From the NCBI GenBank assembly GCA_017935045.1, contig JAGBIJ010000050.1, forward strand, positions 1 to 64,000: a stretch of 64,000 bases of DNA. Reading direction: 5' to 3'. Positions 16,267 to 24,984 of the stretch are shown here, one piece after another; within the stretch, counting starts at the first letter, position 1, and each line of letters starts with the position of its first letter. The notes under the pieces are model-generated. The model saw only the letters and a list, made by a program, of their open reading frames with translations. It did not search any database and was not told the origin of the DNA. The DNA is from Muribaculaceae bacterium (GTDB lineage Bacteria; Bacteroidota; Bacteroidia; Bacteroidales; Muribaculaceae). The translations under genes and the position numbers were made by a program.

Positions 16267-17262
16267 ATGGCGATGCCCACATATATAGATTTGTTTGCCG
16301 GCGCCGGCGGATTCTCACTCGGATTTGACAATGCGGGATTCAGAAATCTGTTTTCGGTGGAGCTTGATTCCGTTATATGTGCCACTTACCGATATAACTT
16401 TCCGGGGCATAGACTTATAGAGGCCGACATAGCCGCTCTTACGGACGAAAGCATCATGGAGCTTAAGGGCGATGCGGACGTAGACGCGGTCATAGGCGGC
16501 CCTCCGTGTCAGGGATTCAGTATGGCCGGCAACATAGGGCGGCGCTTTGCCGATGATCCGAGGAATCATCTGTTCCGGGAGTTTGTGAGGGTTGTCTCCG
16601 CAGTCAGCCCCCGGTGCTTTGTGATGGAAAATGTGGCGCGGCTGTATACCCGACTTGAAGGGGAGACACGCAGGGAAATAATAAGGCATTTCGAAGATGC
16701 CGGCTACAGGGTGGATGCGCGTGTCATCTGTGCCGCCGACTACGGGGTGCCGCAGCGCCGCAACCGAGTGATATTTGTCGGGCTACGGAAAGATATGGAC
16801 TCGCCGATAGTCTTTCCGGCAAAAAAAGATGGCCCGCAGATGACAGTCAGCGAGGCAATAGGCCGCTTCCCGGCTCTCAACAGCGGAGAGGCTTCCTCCA
16901 TTCCCAACCATGTGGCGATGCGTCACTCCGCGCAGATGCTTGAGAAAATGAGATATGTCAAGGATGGCGGCGACAGAAACGACATACCCGAGGCAATCAG
17001 ACCGACGAAGGGAGATGTCAGGAAATACATACGTTATGACAGCACGCAGCCGTCGGTCTGCATCACGGGCGATATGCGCAAGGTATTCCACTATGCGCAG
17101 AACCGGGCGCTGACTGTCAGAGAACTCGCCGCCATACAGACGTTCCCGGACTCGTTTGTATTTCTCGGCGGCTCAGGCATGCAGCAGCAGATGGTAGGCA
17201 ACGCGGTGCCACCTGTCATGGCGCAGGCAATAGCCGAGGCGGTAAAGCAGATGATCAGATGA
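16267..17262 (+). CDS. DNA (cytosine-5) methyltransferase of a type II R-M system
   Basis: A 331-residue C5-cytosine methylase that transfers methyl from S-adenosylmethionine to protect host DNA. Motif I is DLFAGAGGFSLGF (residues ~6-18). The catalytic motif IV GGPPCQGFS is at ~77-85. ENV (motif VI) is near 121, QRRNR (motif VIII) near 163, and GNAVPP (motif X) near 311. The target-recognition region between VIII and IX is short. It is the first gene of a three-gene operon, and its stop overlaps the next start as ATGA. Pairing with an adenine methylase and an HNH nuclease suggests an asymmetric target with a different base modified on each strand. Confidence 0.93.
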   Translation: MAMPTYIDLFAGAGGFSLGFDNAGFRNLFSVELDSVICATYRYNFPGHRLIEADIAALTDESIMELKGDADVDAVIGGPPCQGFSMAGNIGRRFADDPRNHLFREFVRVVSAVSPRCFVMENVARLYTRLEGETRREIIRHFEDAGYRVDARVICAADYGVPQRRNRVIFVGLRKDMDSPIVFPAKKDGPQMTVSEAIGRFPALNSGEASSIPNHVAMRHSAQMLEKMRYVKDGGDRNDIPEAIRPTKGDVRKYIRYDSTQPSVCITGDMRKVFHYAQNRALTVRELAAIQTFPDSFVFLGGSGMQQQMVGNAVPPVMAQAIAEAVKQMIR

Positions 17263-18263
17263 GGTATCCCAAAGTAAACTATATAGGCAATAAGGAGAAG
17301 ATAGCGGACTGGATCGCTTCGGTCATACCCGAAGACGCCACATCGTTTTTCGATGCCTTCTGCGGCGGATGTTCCGTAAGCTACAAAGCCAAGTCGCTCG
17401 GACTGCAGGTTTTTTCCAATGATATTCTTACGGTCAATTACCATATTGCGAAGGCTCTGATAGAGAATGACAGCCAGACTCTTTCCGAAGATGACCTGCG
17501 CGTCATATTCGGCGGAGAGCCGGCCGAAGGTTTTATGTACAGCCATTTCGCCAACAGATTTTATTTTCCCGAGGAATGTAGGGAGCTGGACAGAATCAGA
17601 AGCAATGTAGAGCTGCTGAATCATCCTTTGAAGCAGTCATTGACATTCGCGCTTCTGCGCAGGGCGATGATAAGGAAAATGCCTTATTCACGCTTTACCA
17701 TCAACTGGGAGAAAATTACCGAACTGCGTGATGAGGAAATCAGCTATGCCAAGTACGGGCGCCGGCGCTCGTATCATAACAAGACATTCCGATATCACTT
17801 CGAAGATAATCTCGACCGCTACAACGAGGCGGTCTTCAGCAATGGCCGGAGCAATAAAGCCTATAACCTGGATATCTATGACGCCATAGACCAGGTGGAC
17901 GCCGATGTGATCTATCTGGACCCGCCGTATGCCGGTACGATGAATGATTACTATGGTTTCTACGGGCTTCTCGATTCATATATCAACGGTAAGATGCAGC
18001 AGCCGTTTGCTCATAGCTTCACGGACAAGAGACTGATTAAGCAGCAGCTGTGTGATCTGTTCGCCAGACTGTCGAAATACCGCTACTGGATGCTGAGTTA
18101 CAACAGCCGCTCGACGCCCTCCAGGGAGGAAATGTCGGAGCTGCTGTCGCGGTTTGCCGGCGATATCACTGTATACGAAATGCCATACGCCTACCGGGTA
18201 ACGGGCAAGGAGAAGAAAAACAAGGATACGGAATATTTATTTCTTGTCAACACACGCTTATGA
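17259..18263 (+). CDS. D12-class adenine-N6 DNA methyltransferase
   Basis: A 334-residue methylase of the Dam/D12 alpha class. NYIGNKEKIADWI (motif X-like) comes first. FDAFCGGCSVS (motif I, near residue 31) binds the cofactor, and VIYLDPPYAGTM carries the catalytic DPPY (near 221). The long middle region is the likely target-recognition domain. It overlaps the upstream C5 methylase by 4 bp and the downstream nuclease by 4 bp (both ATGA), so the three proteins are translationally coupled. Adenine specificity follows from the class; N4-cytosine cannot be fully excluded. Confidence 0.9.
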   Translation: MRYPKVNYIGNKEKIADWIASVIPEDATSFFDAFCGGCSVSYKAKSLGLQVFSNDILTVNYHIAKALIENDSQTLSEDDLRVIFGGEPAEGFMYSHFANRFYFPEECRELDRIRSNVELLNHPLKQSLTFALLRRAMIRKMPYSRFTINWEKITELRDEEISYAKYGRRRSYHNKTFRYHFEDNLDRYNEAVFSNGRSNKAYNLDIYDAIDQVDADVIYLDPPYAGTMNDYYGFYGLLDSYINGKMQQPFAHSFTDKRLIKQQLCDLFARLSKYRYWMLSYNSRSTPSREEMSELLSRFAGDITVYEMPYAYRVTGKEKKNKDTEYLFLVNTRL

Positions 18264-19378
18264 GAAACAGGGTAAACCAGGTATATGAGAAATACTGGAA
18301 TTATACAGCGGCGTTCACGGATTTCGACGGAAATCTGTTCCGGCAGGTGGTACGGACGATCAGGGACTTCGTAGGAGAGCATGAGGGGGAAGCCTACACT
18401 CCCGATAAGTACAGGCTCGCGCAGCAGGCGTTGCAGTCGGCGGTCCCTGTCATTGATATGGCGAGCCAGCGCAAGCGTATCAATCAGCTTGTAAAGCTCG
18501 GATTCATACGGCCGTTTTTAAGTGGATACGCCCCGGAGACAGATGAATTTCTGGCTGCGGCCACGTCACGCCGACGCAAGAGCGTGGTGTCGAAGATAGT
18601 GTATAAGTATGCTAATCTTCTGAATTCTGTTACCAATGACATCAGGACCCGTCAGCTGGCCTTTCTGATAAAATCGCTGGAGGAGCTGGGATGTATTTCC
18701 GAAAGAGACCTCGCTACGCTTATGACTATAGATATCGAGAGCTTCGGCCGTGAGTTCGCTACCCGCGAGGATATCGACAGACAGTATTGTGACATGGATA
18801 TCGACGGTTTCTATGAGCGTAAATACAATCAGGTGGACCATCTGCGCAATCTGCTGGGCAAGCTCGACGACCTTACCGTACACGATGGATGCGTCTATTT
18901 CAAGACCGATGCCGACCGGCTGTTTCCAGACGTAACGCAGCGGAGAGCGGTCAGAGATCCGTATCTGCAACGTGTGTATAAGTCGGAGCTGGAGGATGAG
19001 GTATGCGTGCATTACGGGAGCGAGACTCCCAGATGTATGCTCGACAGTCTGGCGCATCCCGTCCTGATAGCATCCCATATCAAGCCGTACAGCCATTGCG
19101 CCCCCGATTCAGAGGAACAGTTTGACCTGAACAACGGTCTGCTCCTTAACAAGTCTTTCGACTCATTGTTTGACCTGGGCTATATGACATTTTCGGACGA
19201 TGGCCGCATAGTGCCGTCCGCAACTCTGGACGAGAGCCTGCGTGCCTATCTGTCAGGCTTCGCGCTGCATGCCGGCTTCCTGAACGACAGGAGGCTCGCA
19301 TATATGGCGTACCACCGGGCCAATGTGTTCGACAAGCGATATCAGCCGGCGGCACGCCGTCAGGAGATTCAGACGTAG
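18260..19378 (+). CDS. HNH restriction endonuclease (type II)
   Basis: A 372-residue protein whose C-terminal third is an HNH nuclease. LIASHIKPYSHC (near residue 270) supplies the first histidine, and NNGLLLNKSFDSLFDLGYMTF (near 288-308) supplies the Asn and the last metal-site residues. The N-terminal ~240 residues are helical and unrecognised, presumably target recognition. Position directly after two methylases identifies it as the restriction enzyme. The combination of HNH nuclease, C5 methylase and adenine methylase is that of the HphI family (GGTGA), but the site here is not known. Its 3' end overlaps the convergent guanylyltransferase gene by 10 bp. Confidence 0.85.
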   Translation: MRNRVNQVYEKYWNYTAAFTDFDGNLFRQVVRTIRDFVGEHEGEAYTPDKYRLAQQALQSAVPVIDMASQRKRINQLVKLGFIRPFLSGYAPETDEFLAAATSRRRKSVVSKIVYKYANLLNSVTNDIRTRQLAFLIKSLEELGCISERDLATLMTIDIESFGREFATREDIDRQYCDMDIDGFYERKYNQVDHLRNLLGKLDDLTVHDGCVYFKTDADRLFPDVTQRRAVRDPYLQRVYKSELEDEVCVHYGSETPRCMLDSLAHPVLIASHIKPYSHCAPDSEEQFDLNNGLLLNKSFDSLFDLGYMTFSDDGRIVPSATLDESLRAYLSGFALHAGFLNDRRLAYMAYHRANVFDKRYQPAARRQEIQT

Positions 19379-20451
19379 TCTTCGCCGTAGCGGGACTTGA
19401 CTTCGTTGACTATGTGGCGTATGTCCTGTTCTTTTTCCAGAGGGACTATCAGCAGGGCGTTGCCGTTCTCGGCCACGATGTAGTCTTTCAGACCGTCGGC
19501 TACCACTATTTTGTCTCCTTTTATGGCGAAGATACTGCGCTCGCAGTCTTTGGCAAGCAGTTTGCAGTTCTGGGTCACGTTGCCGTCGCGGTCTTTGGGC
19601 GACAGCTCGTAGAGAGCTTTCCACGAGCCGAGGTCGCTCCAGCCGAGGTCGACAGCTTCCATGTAGACATTGCCGGCTTTTTCCATTATGGCGTAGTCTA
19701 CGGATATTCCCGGCGCCGAGGGGAATGTTTCGGCTATGAACGCGCGCTCGGCGGGTGTGGCGTACACCCCCTGGCCGGCATCGAAGACTTCGGCAATGTC
19801 GGGGGCCAGCTCGCGGAAGGCACGCAGGATGGTCTCGGCCCTCCAGAGGAAAATGCCGGAGTTCCAGTAGAAATCTCCGCTCGCCAGAAGCACTTTGGCC
19901 ATTTCAAGCGACGGCTTCTCGGTAAAGCACTTCACACTCATTATGTTGTCATATCCGGGAGCCGGAGCGCCTTCCTGTATGTAGCCGTAGCCGGTCTCCG
20001 GCGATGACGGGGTAATGCCGAGTGTCAGCAGCGCATCATGGACGGCGACGAAATCGAGCCCGGCACACATGGCCTGGCGGAAAGCCTCCTCCTTGAGTAT
20101 AAGATGATCGGAAGGGAGGGTCATGATGGCGGCCTGCGGGTCGAGGGCGTAGATATGATGGGCAGCCCAGCATACGCAGGGAGCCGTGTTGCGGCGCGCA
20201 GGCTCAAGGAGTATGTTGGCTTCAGGTATGTCCGGCAGCTGCTTGCGTATCAGAGGCAGGTATGTCTCGTTGGTAACGAGTATGATATGGTCGTGGTCTA
20301 CGAGCGGCAGCACTCGCTCCACCGTCAGCTGCAGCAGAGAGCGGCCTGTGCCGAAAAAGTCGAGAAACTGTTTGGGCATTCCGGTGCGGGAGAAGGGCCA
20401 GAAGCGGGAACCTACCCCGCCGCACATTATGACGCAATAATTGTGATTCAT
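19369..20451 (-). CDS. manC: Mannose-1-phosphate guanylyltransferase
   Basis: A 360-residue nucleotidyltransferase making GDP-mannose from mannose-1-phosphate and GTP. The signature VIMCGGVGSRFWPFSRTGMP contains the GTP-binding loop and is followed by PKQFLDFFG. LEPARRNTAPC, MTLPSDHLI and the ENGNALLIVPLEKEQDI tail fit the single-domain form without an isomerase domain. The ATG at 20451 is preferred; a TTG at 20463 would overlap the stop of the transporter upstream. GDP-mannose feeds surface polysaccharide and fucose synthesis. Confidence 0.9.
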   Translation of the reverse strand: MNHNYCVIMCGGVGSRFWPFSRTGMPKQFLDFFGTGRSLLQLTVERVLPLVDHDHIILVTNETYLPLIRKQLPDIPEANILLEPARRNTAPCVCWAAHHIYALDPQAAIMTLPSDHLILKEEAFRQAMCAGLDFVAVHDALLTLGITPSSPETGYGYIQEGAPAPGYDNIMSVKCFTEKPSLEMAKVLLASGDFYWNSGIFLWRAETILRAFRELAPDIAEVFDAGQGVYATPAERAFIAETFPSAPGISVDYAIMEKAGNVYMEAVDLGWSDLGSWKALYELSPKDRDGNVTQNCKLLAKDCERSIFAIKGDKIVVADGLKDYIVAENGNALLIVPLEKEQDIRHIVNEVKSRYGEDYV

Positions 20452-20459
20452 TGTTGTGG

Positions 20460-22250
20460 TCAATAGAGTGATTCTGTCTTAAACTGGTGCTTTACCCCTT
20501 CCACGACATTGAGCATGTAGTCGCCGAGCTTCTCGGCTTCGCCCACAAGGTCCATGAAGAAGATGCCCTGCTGGTAGTCGTAGAGGTGGTTGTTGATGTT
20601 GAATATGTTGCCGTCACGCAGCTTGTCGCGGTAGTTGTTGAGCTCGCGTTCGCGGTTATAGGCGGCGATAATCTTGGAGTCTTCGGGGGTTTCCATCTGG
20701 CGCAGCAGCTCCATCATGTTGTCCATGGCGCCGTTGACAAGTGCGAACATCTTGTCTATCTCCTGCATCATGGCGTCAGAGAAATCCACATGGTTCTGAT
20801 TCTTTCGGGTCAGGGTTTTGGCCACATTGAAGCAGCCGTCGGCTATGGATTCGATTTCGCTTATGATACGCAGCATGCCGGCGATGCGCATCTTGCCTTC
20901 GGGCGACAGGCGTCCCTCGGCCACCTGATTGAGGAAAGTACCGATTTCTATCTCCATCCGGTCTGATATTTCCTCGTATTTCTCCAGACGGTTGTATATT
21001 TCCTGGTATTTATTCTCTTTTTCCGGAGTGTGTATAAGCTCTTCGGCCATGCCGAGCATACGGCGCACCCGCTCTCCGTAGACTACTATTTCTTTCTGCG
21101 CCTGGGTAATGTTCAGCTCCGAGGTACCCAGCATACCGCGGCCGATAAAGGTAAGCGAGAAGTTTTCTTCGTCTGTCTTGTGGCGTGTAGGCAACAGGTG
21201 GGTCACAATCTTGACGTAATATTTGGGCAGCCATATCATGATGAGTATGTTCATCACGTTGAACACGGTCGGGAACATTGCTAGGCCGAACGCCATGGCT
21301 GTCTGCGCTTTCGCAGTCAGGCCGCCTGATTCGTTCAAAAGAGTGGAGTTGGCCATGGCGCCCTCCTGAGCTGCGGTGATGTCGAGCGGATTGGTGCCTA
21401 TGCACCATACCGTGCAGTCGGCCACCAGGCTGACGAAGGGATAGAACACGCACAGCACGATTATGGAGCCGAACAGGTTGTAGAGCAATGTGCCCGCCGC
21501 CGTACGCTTGGCGGCGATGTTGCCGCTCAGCGATGCGAGGATAGGCGTTATGGTGGTGCCTATCTTTGAGCCGAGGATTATGGCGCAGCCGAGCTCAAAG
21601 GAAATCCATCCCTGTGAACACATAATCAGAGTCACGGCGAAAGTGGCGGCCGAGGCTTGCGCTATCATGGTCACTATGATGCCGAACGCGAAGAAGATGA
21701 TAACCGAAGTGAAGCCCAGCGTGGAGTAACCGGTAACGAACTTCAGCATTTCCGGATTCTCCTGCAGATTGGGCACATTGGCGCTGATCATGTCCAGACC
21801 CATGAACAGGAAGCAGAATCCTATCAGAAATTCTCCGGTACTCTTATAGGCGCTTTTTTTCATGAAAAGCATCGGCACGGCTACGGCCAGCATGACGAAG
21901 GAGTAGTCGGAGATGTTGAACTCAAATGAAAACGCTGAGATAATCCAGGTCGTCACTATTGTGCCGAAGTTGGCGCCGAAGATTACGGCCATGGACTGTG
22001 CCAGTGTCATCAGGCCGGCGTTGACAAAGCTGACGACCATGACCGTAGCGGCGCTCGAGCTCTGCACCAGGGCCGTGATGGCGATACCGGTAAGGACGCC
22101 GGTAAGGCGGTTTTTGGTCATAATGCCGAGAATGTTGCGCAGCCGGTCGCCGGCTACCTTCTGTAAGCCTTCGCTCATTACTTTCATGCCGTAGAGAAAG
22201 AGGCAGATGGCGCCGAGCAGACTCAGGAATTGCAGTAGGGAGTATTGCAT
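20460..22250 (-). CDS. Na+/phosphate cotransporter family protein
   Basis: A 596-residue membrane protein of the NptA/PNaS family. The two inverted Na_Pi repeats carry the QSSSA motif in ALVQSSSAATVMVVSF and a second copy in AQASAATFAVTLI. GxNxGT-like GANFGTIVTTW and GSKIGTTITP follow. About eight hydrophobic segments end near residue 345. The C-terminal ~200 residues are a soluble helical PhoU-like domain. It probably imports phosphate with sodium. It lies 8 bp upstream of manC and is likely co-transcribed with it. Confidence 0.88.
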   Translation of the reverse strand: MQYSLLQFLSLLGAICLFLYGMKVMSEGLQKVAGDRLRNILGIMTKNRLTGVLTGIAITALVQSSSAATVMVVSFVNAGLMTLAQSMAVIFGANFGTIVTTWIISAFSFEFNISDYSFVMLAVAVPMLFMKKSAYKSTGEFLIGFCFLFMGLDMISANVPNLQENPEMLKFVTGYSTLGFTSVIIFFAFGIIVTMIAQASAATFAVTLIMCSQGWISFELGCAIILGSKIGTTITPILASLSGNIAAKRTAAGTLLYNLFGSIIVLCVFYPFVSLVADCTVWCIGTNPLDITAAQEGAMANSTLLNESGGLTAKAQTAMAFGLAMFPTVFNVMNILIMIWLPKYYVKIVTHLLPTRHKTDEENFSLTFIGRGMLGTSELNITQAQKEIVVYGERVRRMLGMAEELIHTPEKENKYQEIYNRLEKYEEISDRMEIEIGTFLNQVAEGRLSPEGKMRIAGMLRIISEIESIADGCFNVAKTLTRKNQNHVDFSDAMMQEIDKMFALVNGAMDNMMELLRQMETPEDSKIIAAYNRERELNNYRDKLRDGNIFNINNHLYDYQQGIFFMDLVGEAEKLGDYMLNVVEGVKHQFKTESLY

Positions 22251-22292
22251 ATATCAGATTGTATAGGCCGGGTAACACCCGGAAATATTTTG

Positions 22293-22300
22293 CAAAATTA
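22293..22300 (-). promoter_or_regulatory. -7 element for the Na/Pi transporter
   Basis: TAATTTTG on the minus strand. The -33 region is only T-rich. A small CCGGGT/ACCCGG hairpin sits in the 5' leader at about 22267-22282. Confidence 0.5.
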
Positions 22301-22308
22301 ATAACTTT

Positions 22309-22339
22309 TTTGCAATTCCGAAAAAAAGCCTTACCTTTG
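22309..22339 (+). promoter_or_regulatory. Promoter of the NapH-like gene
   Basis: TTTG (22309-22312), 19 bp, TACCTTTG (22332-22339). It is divergent from the transporter promoter. Confidence 0.72.
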
Positions 22340-22398
22340 TAAAAGCCGAAGTGTTGTCTTTCGGGGCCTCATGTCGCGCCAATACTCATATCAGAGCC

Positions 22399-23232
22399 GT
22401 GAAACCGCTGAAACAGATAAGAATAACCCTCAGTCTGGTAATGCTCGCCGAATGTCTGGTCTGGACATTGTGGCGTACTGCCGCACCGGAGCACGCCCGT
22501 GTGGCACGCGAGTTGCAGATTGTGCCCTCCATGCTCGGAGCGAGCCTTACGGCCGGCCTGTGCTGGCTGCTGGCTACCCTCGTGCTGGGGCGCGTCTATT
22601 GCGCCGGATTCTGTCCCGCCGGCACGCTGCAGGACGTAGTCATCCGTCTGCGAAGGCACATAGGGCCCAGGCTGGGCATGAAATCCCTGTGCTTCCGCTA
22701 TCGTCCGGCTACACGTACACGCTACTGGATACTCGGGGCATACATCATAGGAGTGGTGCTTGCTGTCGGCTCGCTGCCGCTGCTGATGGAGCCGTGGAGC
22801 TTTTTTGTAAATATCACAGGCAGTATCTCCCGAGGTATGCAGCATCCTTCGCTGGCCTATCTTGGTGTCGGCGTAGCGCTGGGTTTCGCGTGTGCGGCAA
22901 TATCCTTTGTCACACTGGTGGCCGTGGCTCTGCTGCGCGGACGCGACTTCTGCAACGAGCTGTGTCCGATCGGAGCCGCGCTGTCCGTGCTTTCGGCACG
23001 CTCGGTAATGCACATAGAGCTGCTGCCGGACCGCTGCACTTCCTGTATGAAGTGTGAGGAGGCGTGTAAGGCGTCATGTATATCTGTTAAAGACAGAATA
23101 GTGGACAACCGGCGGTGTGTACGTTGCTTCAACTGTGTCAGCGTATGTCCTGAAGATGCCATCCGCTTCCAGGCTGACCGCAACGGCATAATATCGCCGC
23201 TTATGCAGCGGCGCACAGAGACATCGCCATAG
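22399..23232 (+). CDS. NapH-like membrane 4Fe-4S protein
   Basis: A membrane iron-sulphur protein of the NapH/CcoG type. Four or more hydrophobic segments carry two cytoplasmic Cys-Pro motifs, YCAGFCPAGTLQD and CNELCPIGA. A bacterial ferredoxin domain follows with CTSCMKCEEACKASC and CVRCFNCVSVCP, which bind two 4Fe-4S clusters. It would pass electrons across or at the membrane, but no reductase partner is adjacent, so the pathway is unknown. The start is uncertain. The frame opens with GTG at 22351, almost on the predicted transcript start. GTG at 22399 (VKPLKQIRITLSL) matches family starts better. Confidence 0.8.
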   Translation: MKPLKQIRITLSLVMLAECLVWTLWRTAAPEHARVARELQIVPSMLGASLTAGLCWLLATLVLGRVYCAGFCPAGTLQDVVIRLRRHIGPRLGMKSLCFRYRPATRTRYWILGAYIIGVVLAVGSLPLLMEPWSFFVNITGSISRGMQHPSLAYLGVGVALGFACAAISFVTLVAVALLRGRDFCNELCPIGAALSVLSARSVMHIELLPDRCTSCMKCEEACKASCISVKDRIVDNRRCVRCFNCVSVCPEDAIRFQADRNGIISPLMQRRTETSP

Positions 23233-23265
23233 TTCAGAACCGATAATATATAATACCGTAACGTT

Positions 23266-23655
23266 ATGAAAAGAATCTTTTGCTCTGTGATTATGACATT
23301 AGTGCTTGTCGCCGTCGCGTCGGCCGAACCGCTGTTTCCGTTTTTCGTCGATCTTGTAGGCAACTACGACGAGGTAGAGATGCCTGGCGCCTCTGTCTGC
23401 CTGAAAGGACGTACCAACGCCGGCGGAGAGCAGGCTGCCGCCATCTTCCTGCAGGACACACTGCCGGACGGAGTGCTGGCTCAGGTCAAGGAGATAAAGA
23501 AAGCGGACGGCAGGGTAATACGCGGATATTGGGCCGATATGCTGGACGGCGTCGTCTCGGTCATTTATTTCATAACCAAGCCTGACGGTACATTTACCAT
23601 AGAATATGCCGAAGGCAAGCCCGAAGCAGTGCTGTCCACCTTCGGTAGAAAATAG
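23266..23655 (+). CDS. Small exported protein of unknown function
   Basis: A 129-residue protein with a signal peptide (MKRIFCSVIMTLVLVAVASA). The mature part is short and acidic, with strand-like segments GRVIRGYWADMLDGVVSVIY and FTIEYAEGKPEAVL. No family was recognised. It lies 33 bp after the NapH-like gene and 21 bp before thyA, so it may be in one transcript with either. A periplasmic location is inferred. Confidence 0.6.
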   Translation: MKRIFCSVIMTLVLVAVASAEPLFPFFVDLVGNYDEVEMPGASVCLKGRTNAGGEQAAAIFLQDTLPDGVLAQVKEIKKADGRVIRGYWADMLDGVVSVIYFITKPDGTFTIEYAEGKPEAVLSTFGRK

Positions 23656-23676
23656 TTTAAATCGTCAATAATCAAT

Positions 23677-24471
23677 ATGAAAGTATATCAGGACCTGCTC
23701 CGTCATATTCTTGATAACGGTGTGCGCAAGCATGACCGCACGGGTACAGGCACCATTTCTACGTTCGGATATCAGATGCGTTTCAACTTAGGCGACGGGT
23801 TTCCGCTGCTTACCACCAAAAAGGTGCATCTGAAAAGCATAATCCACGAGCTTCTGTGGTTTCTGGCGGGCGACACCAATGTGAAGTATCTGCAGGACCA
23901 CGGAGTGCGCATCTGGAACGAGTGGGCGGATTCCGACGGTTCGCTGGGACACATCTATGGCTACCAGTGGAGGTCGTGGCCCGGAGCCGACGGCAAGACG
24001 GTGGACCAGATAAGCCGTGCCGTGGAAGATATAAAGCATAATCCCGACTCGCGCCGCATCATAGTGAGTTCGTGGAATGTGGCCGACCTGGACAATATGA
24101 ACCTGCCCCCCTGCCACGCCTTTTTCCAGTTCTACGTGGCCGACGGCAAGCTGTCGCTTCAGCTCTATCAGCGGAGTGCCGATACGTTTCTGGGCGTGCC
24201 GTTCAATATCGCCTCCTACGCCCTGCTGACCATGATGATGGCACAGGTGTGCGGTCTGGAGCCGGGAGATTTCGTCCATACTTTCGGCGATGTGCATATC
24301 TACCTCAATCATCTGGAACAGGTACGGGAGCAGCTGGGCCGCGAGCCGCGCCCGCTGCCCCGCATGGTGCTGAATCCTGATGTGAAGGACATATTTTCTT
24401 TCAGATATGAGGATTTCAGGCTGGAAGGTTACGACCCCTGGCCTCCCATCAAGGGTGTAGTCTCTGTCTGA
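23677..24471 (+). CDS. thyA: Thymidylate synthase
   Basis: A 264-residue enzyme converting dUMP and methylene-tetrahydrofolate to dTMP and dihydrofolate. [19 protein letters not shown] binds phosphate. [12 protein letters not shown] contains the catalytic cysteine (near residue 145). [20 protein letters not shown] and the C-terminal PIKGVVSV complete the active site. The length is standard. The next gene, folA, recycles the dihydrofolate product. Confidence 0.98.
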   Translation: MKVYQDLLRHILDNGVRKHDRTGTGTISTFGYQMRFNLGDGFPLLTTKKVHLKSIIHELLWFLAGDTNVKYLQDHGVRIWNEWADSDGSLGHIYGYQWRSWPGADGKTVDQISRAVEDIKHNPDSRRIIVSSWNVADLDNMNLPPCHAFFQFYVADGKLSLQLYQRSADTFLGVPFNIASYALLTMMMAQVCGLEPGDFVHTFGDVHIYLNHLEQVREQLGREPRPLPRMVLNPDVKDIFSFRYEDFRLEGYDPWPPIKGVVSV

Positions 24472-24492
24472 ACGGGTAAAATAAGAATCTGT

Positions 24493-24984
24493 ATGAAGAA
24501 ACTGAACATGATAGTGGCATCCGGAGCCGACGGCGCCATCGGACGCGGCGGCGACCTGATATGGCATCTGCGGGCCGACCTGCGCCATTTCAAAGAGCTG
24601 ACACTCGGACATACGATAATCATGGGGCGCCGTACCTGGCAGTCGCTGCCCAAAGGAGCGCTGCCCGGCCGCCGCAATGTGGTGGTAAGCCGCAATCCCC
24701 TGTTCGATGCTCCCGGCGCCGATATTTTCCCGGCGCTCGAGCAGGCTTTGGCTTCGGCCGGAGAGGATGCTTTCATCATAGGCGGCGGCCAGATATACGC
24801 CACTGCCCTGCCGTGGACCACCGACTTGTATCTGACTGAGGTAGACGCCTCTTTCCCCGATGCCGACACTTTCTTTCCTGCGTTGGAGGCCGGTGAATGG
24901 GAGGATGCTGAGTGTGGCGAATGGCTTGAAGACGAGAAGTCGGGTCTGCGCTACCGTTTCCGCAAGCTGACGCGCAAGCCATGA
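24493..24984 (+). CDS. folA: Dihydrofolate reductase
   Basis: A 163-residue NADPH-dependent reductase that regenerates tetrahydrofolate after the ThyA reaction. Motifs are MIVASGADGAIGRGGDLIWH, the DLRHFKELTLGHTIIMGRRT segment, SLPKGALPGRRNVVVSR and FIIGGGQIY. It is 21 bp downstream of thyA. Its stop overlaps the start of the following glycosyltransferase gene (ATGA), although the functions are unrelated. Confidence 0.97.
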   Translation: MKKLNMIVASGADGAIGRGGDLIWHLRADLRHFKELTLGHTIIMGRRTWQSLPKGALPGRRNVVVSRNPLFDAPGADIFPALEQALASAGEDAFIIGGGQIYATALPWTTDLYLTEVDASFPDADTFFPALEAGEWEDAECGEWLEDEKSGLRYRFRKLTRKP

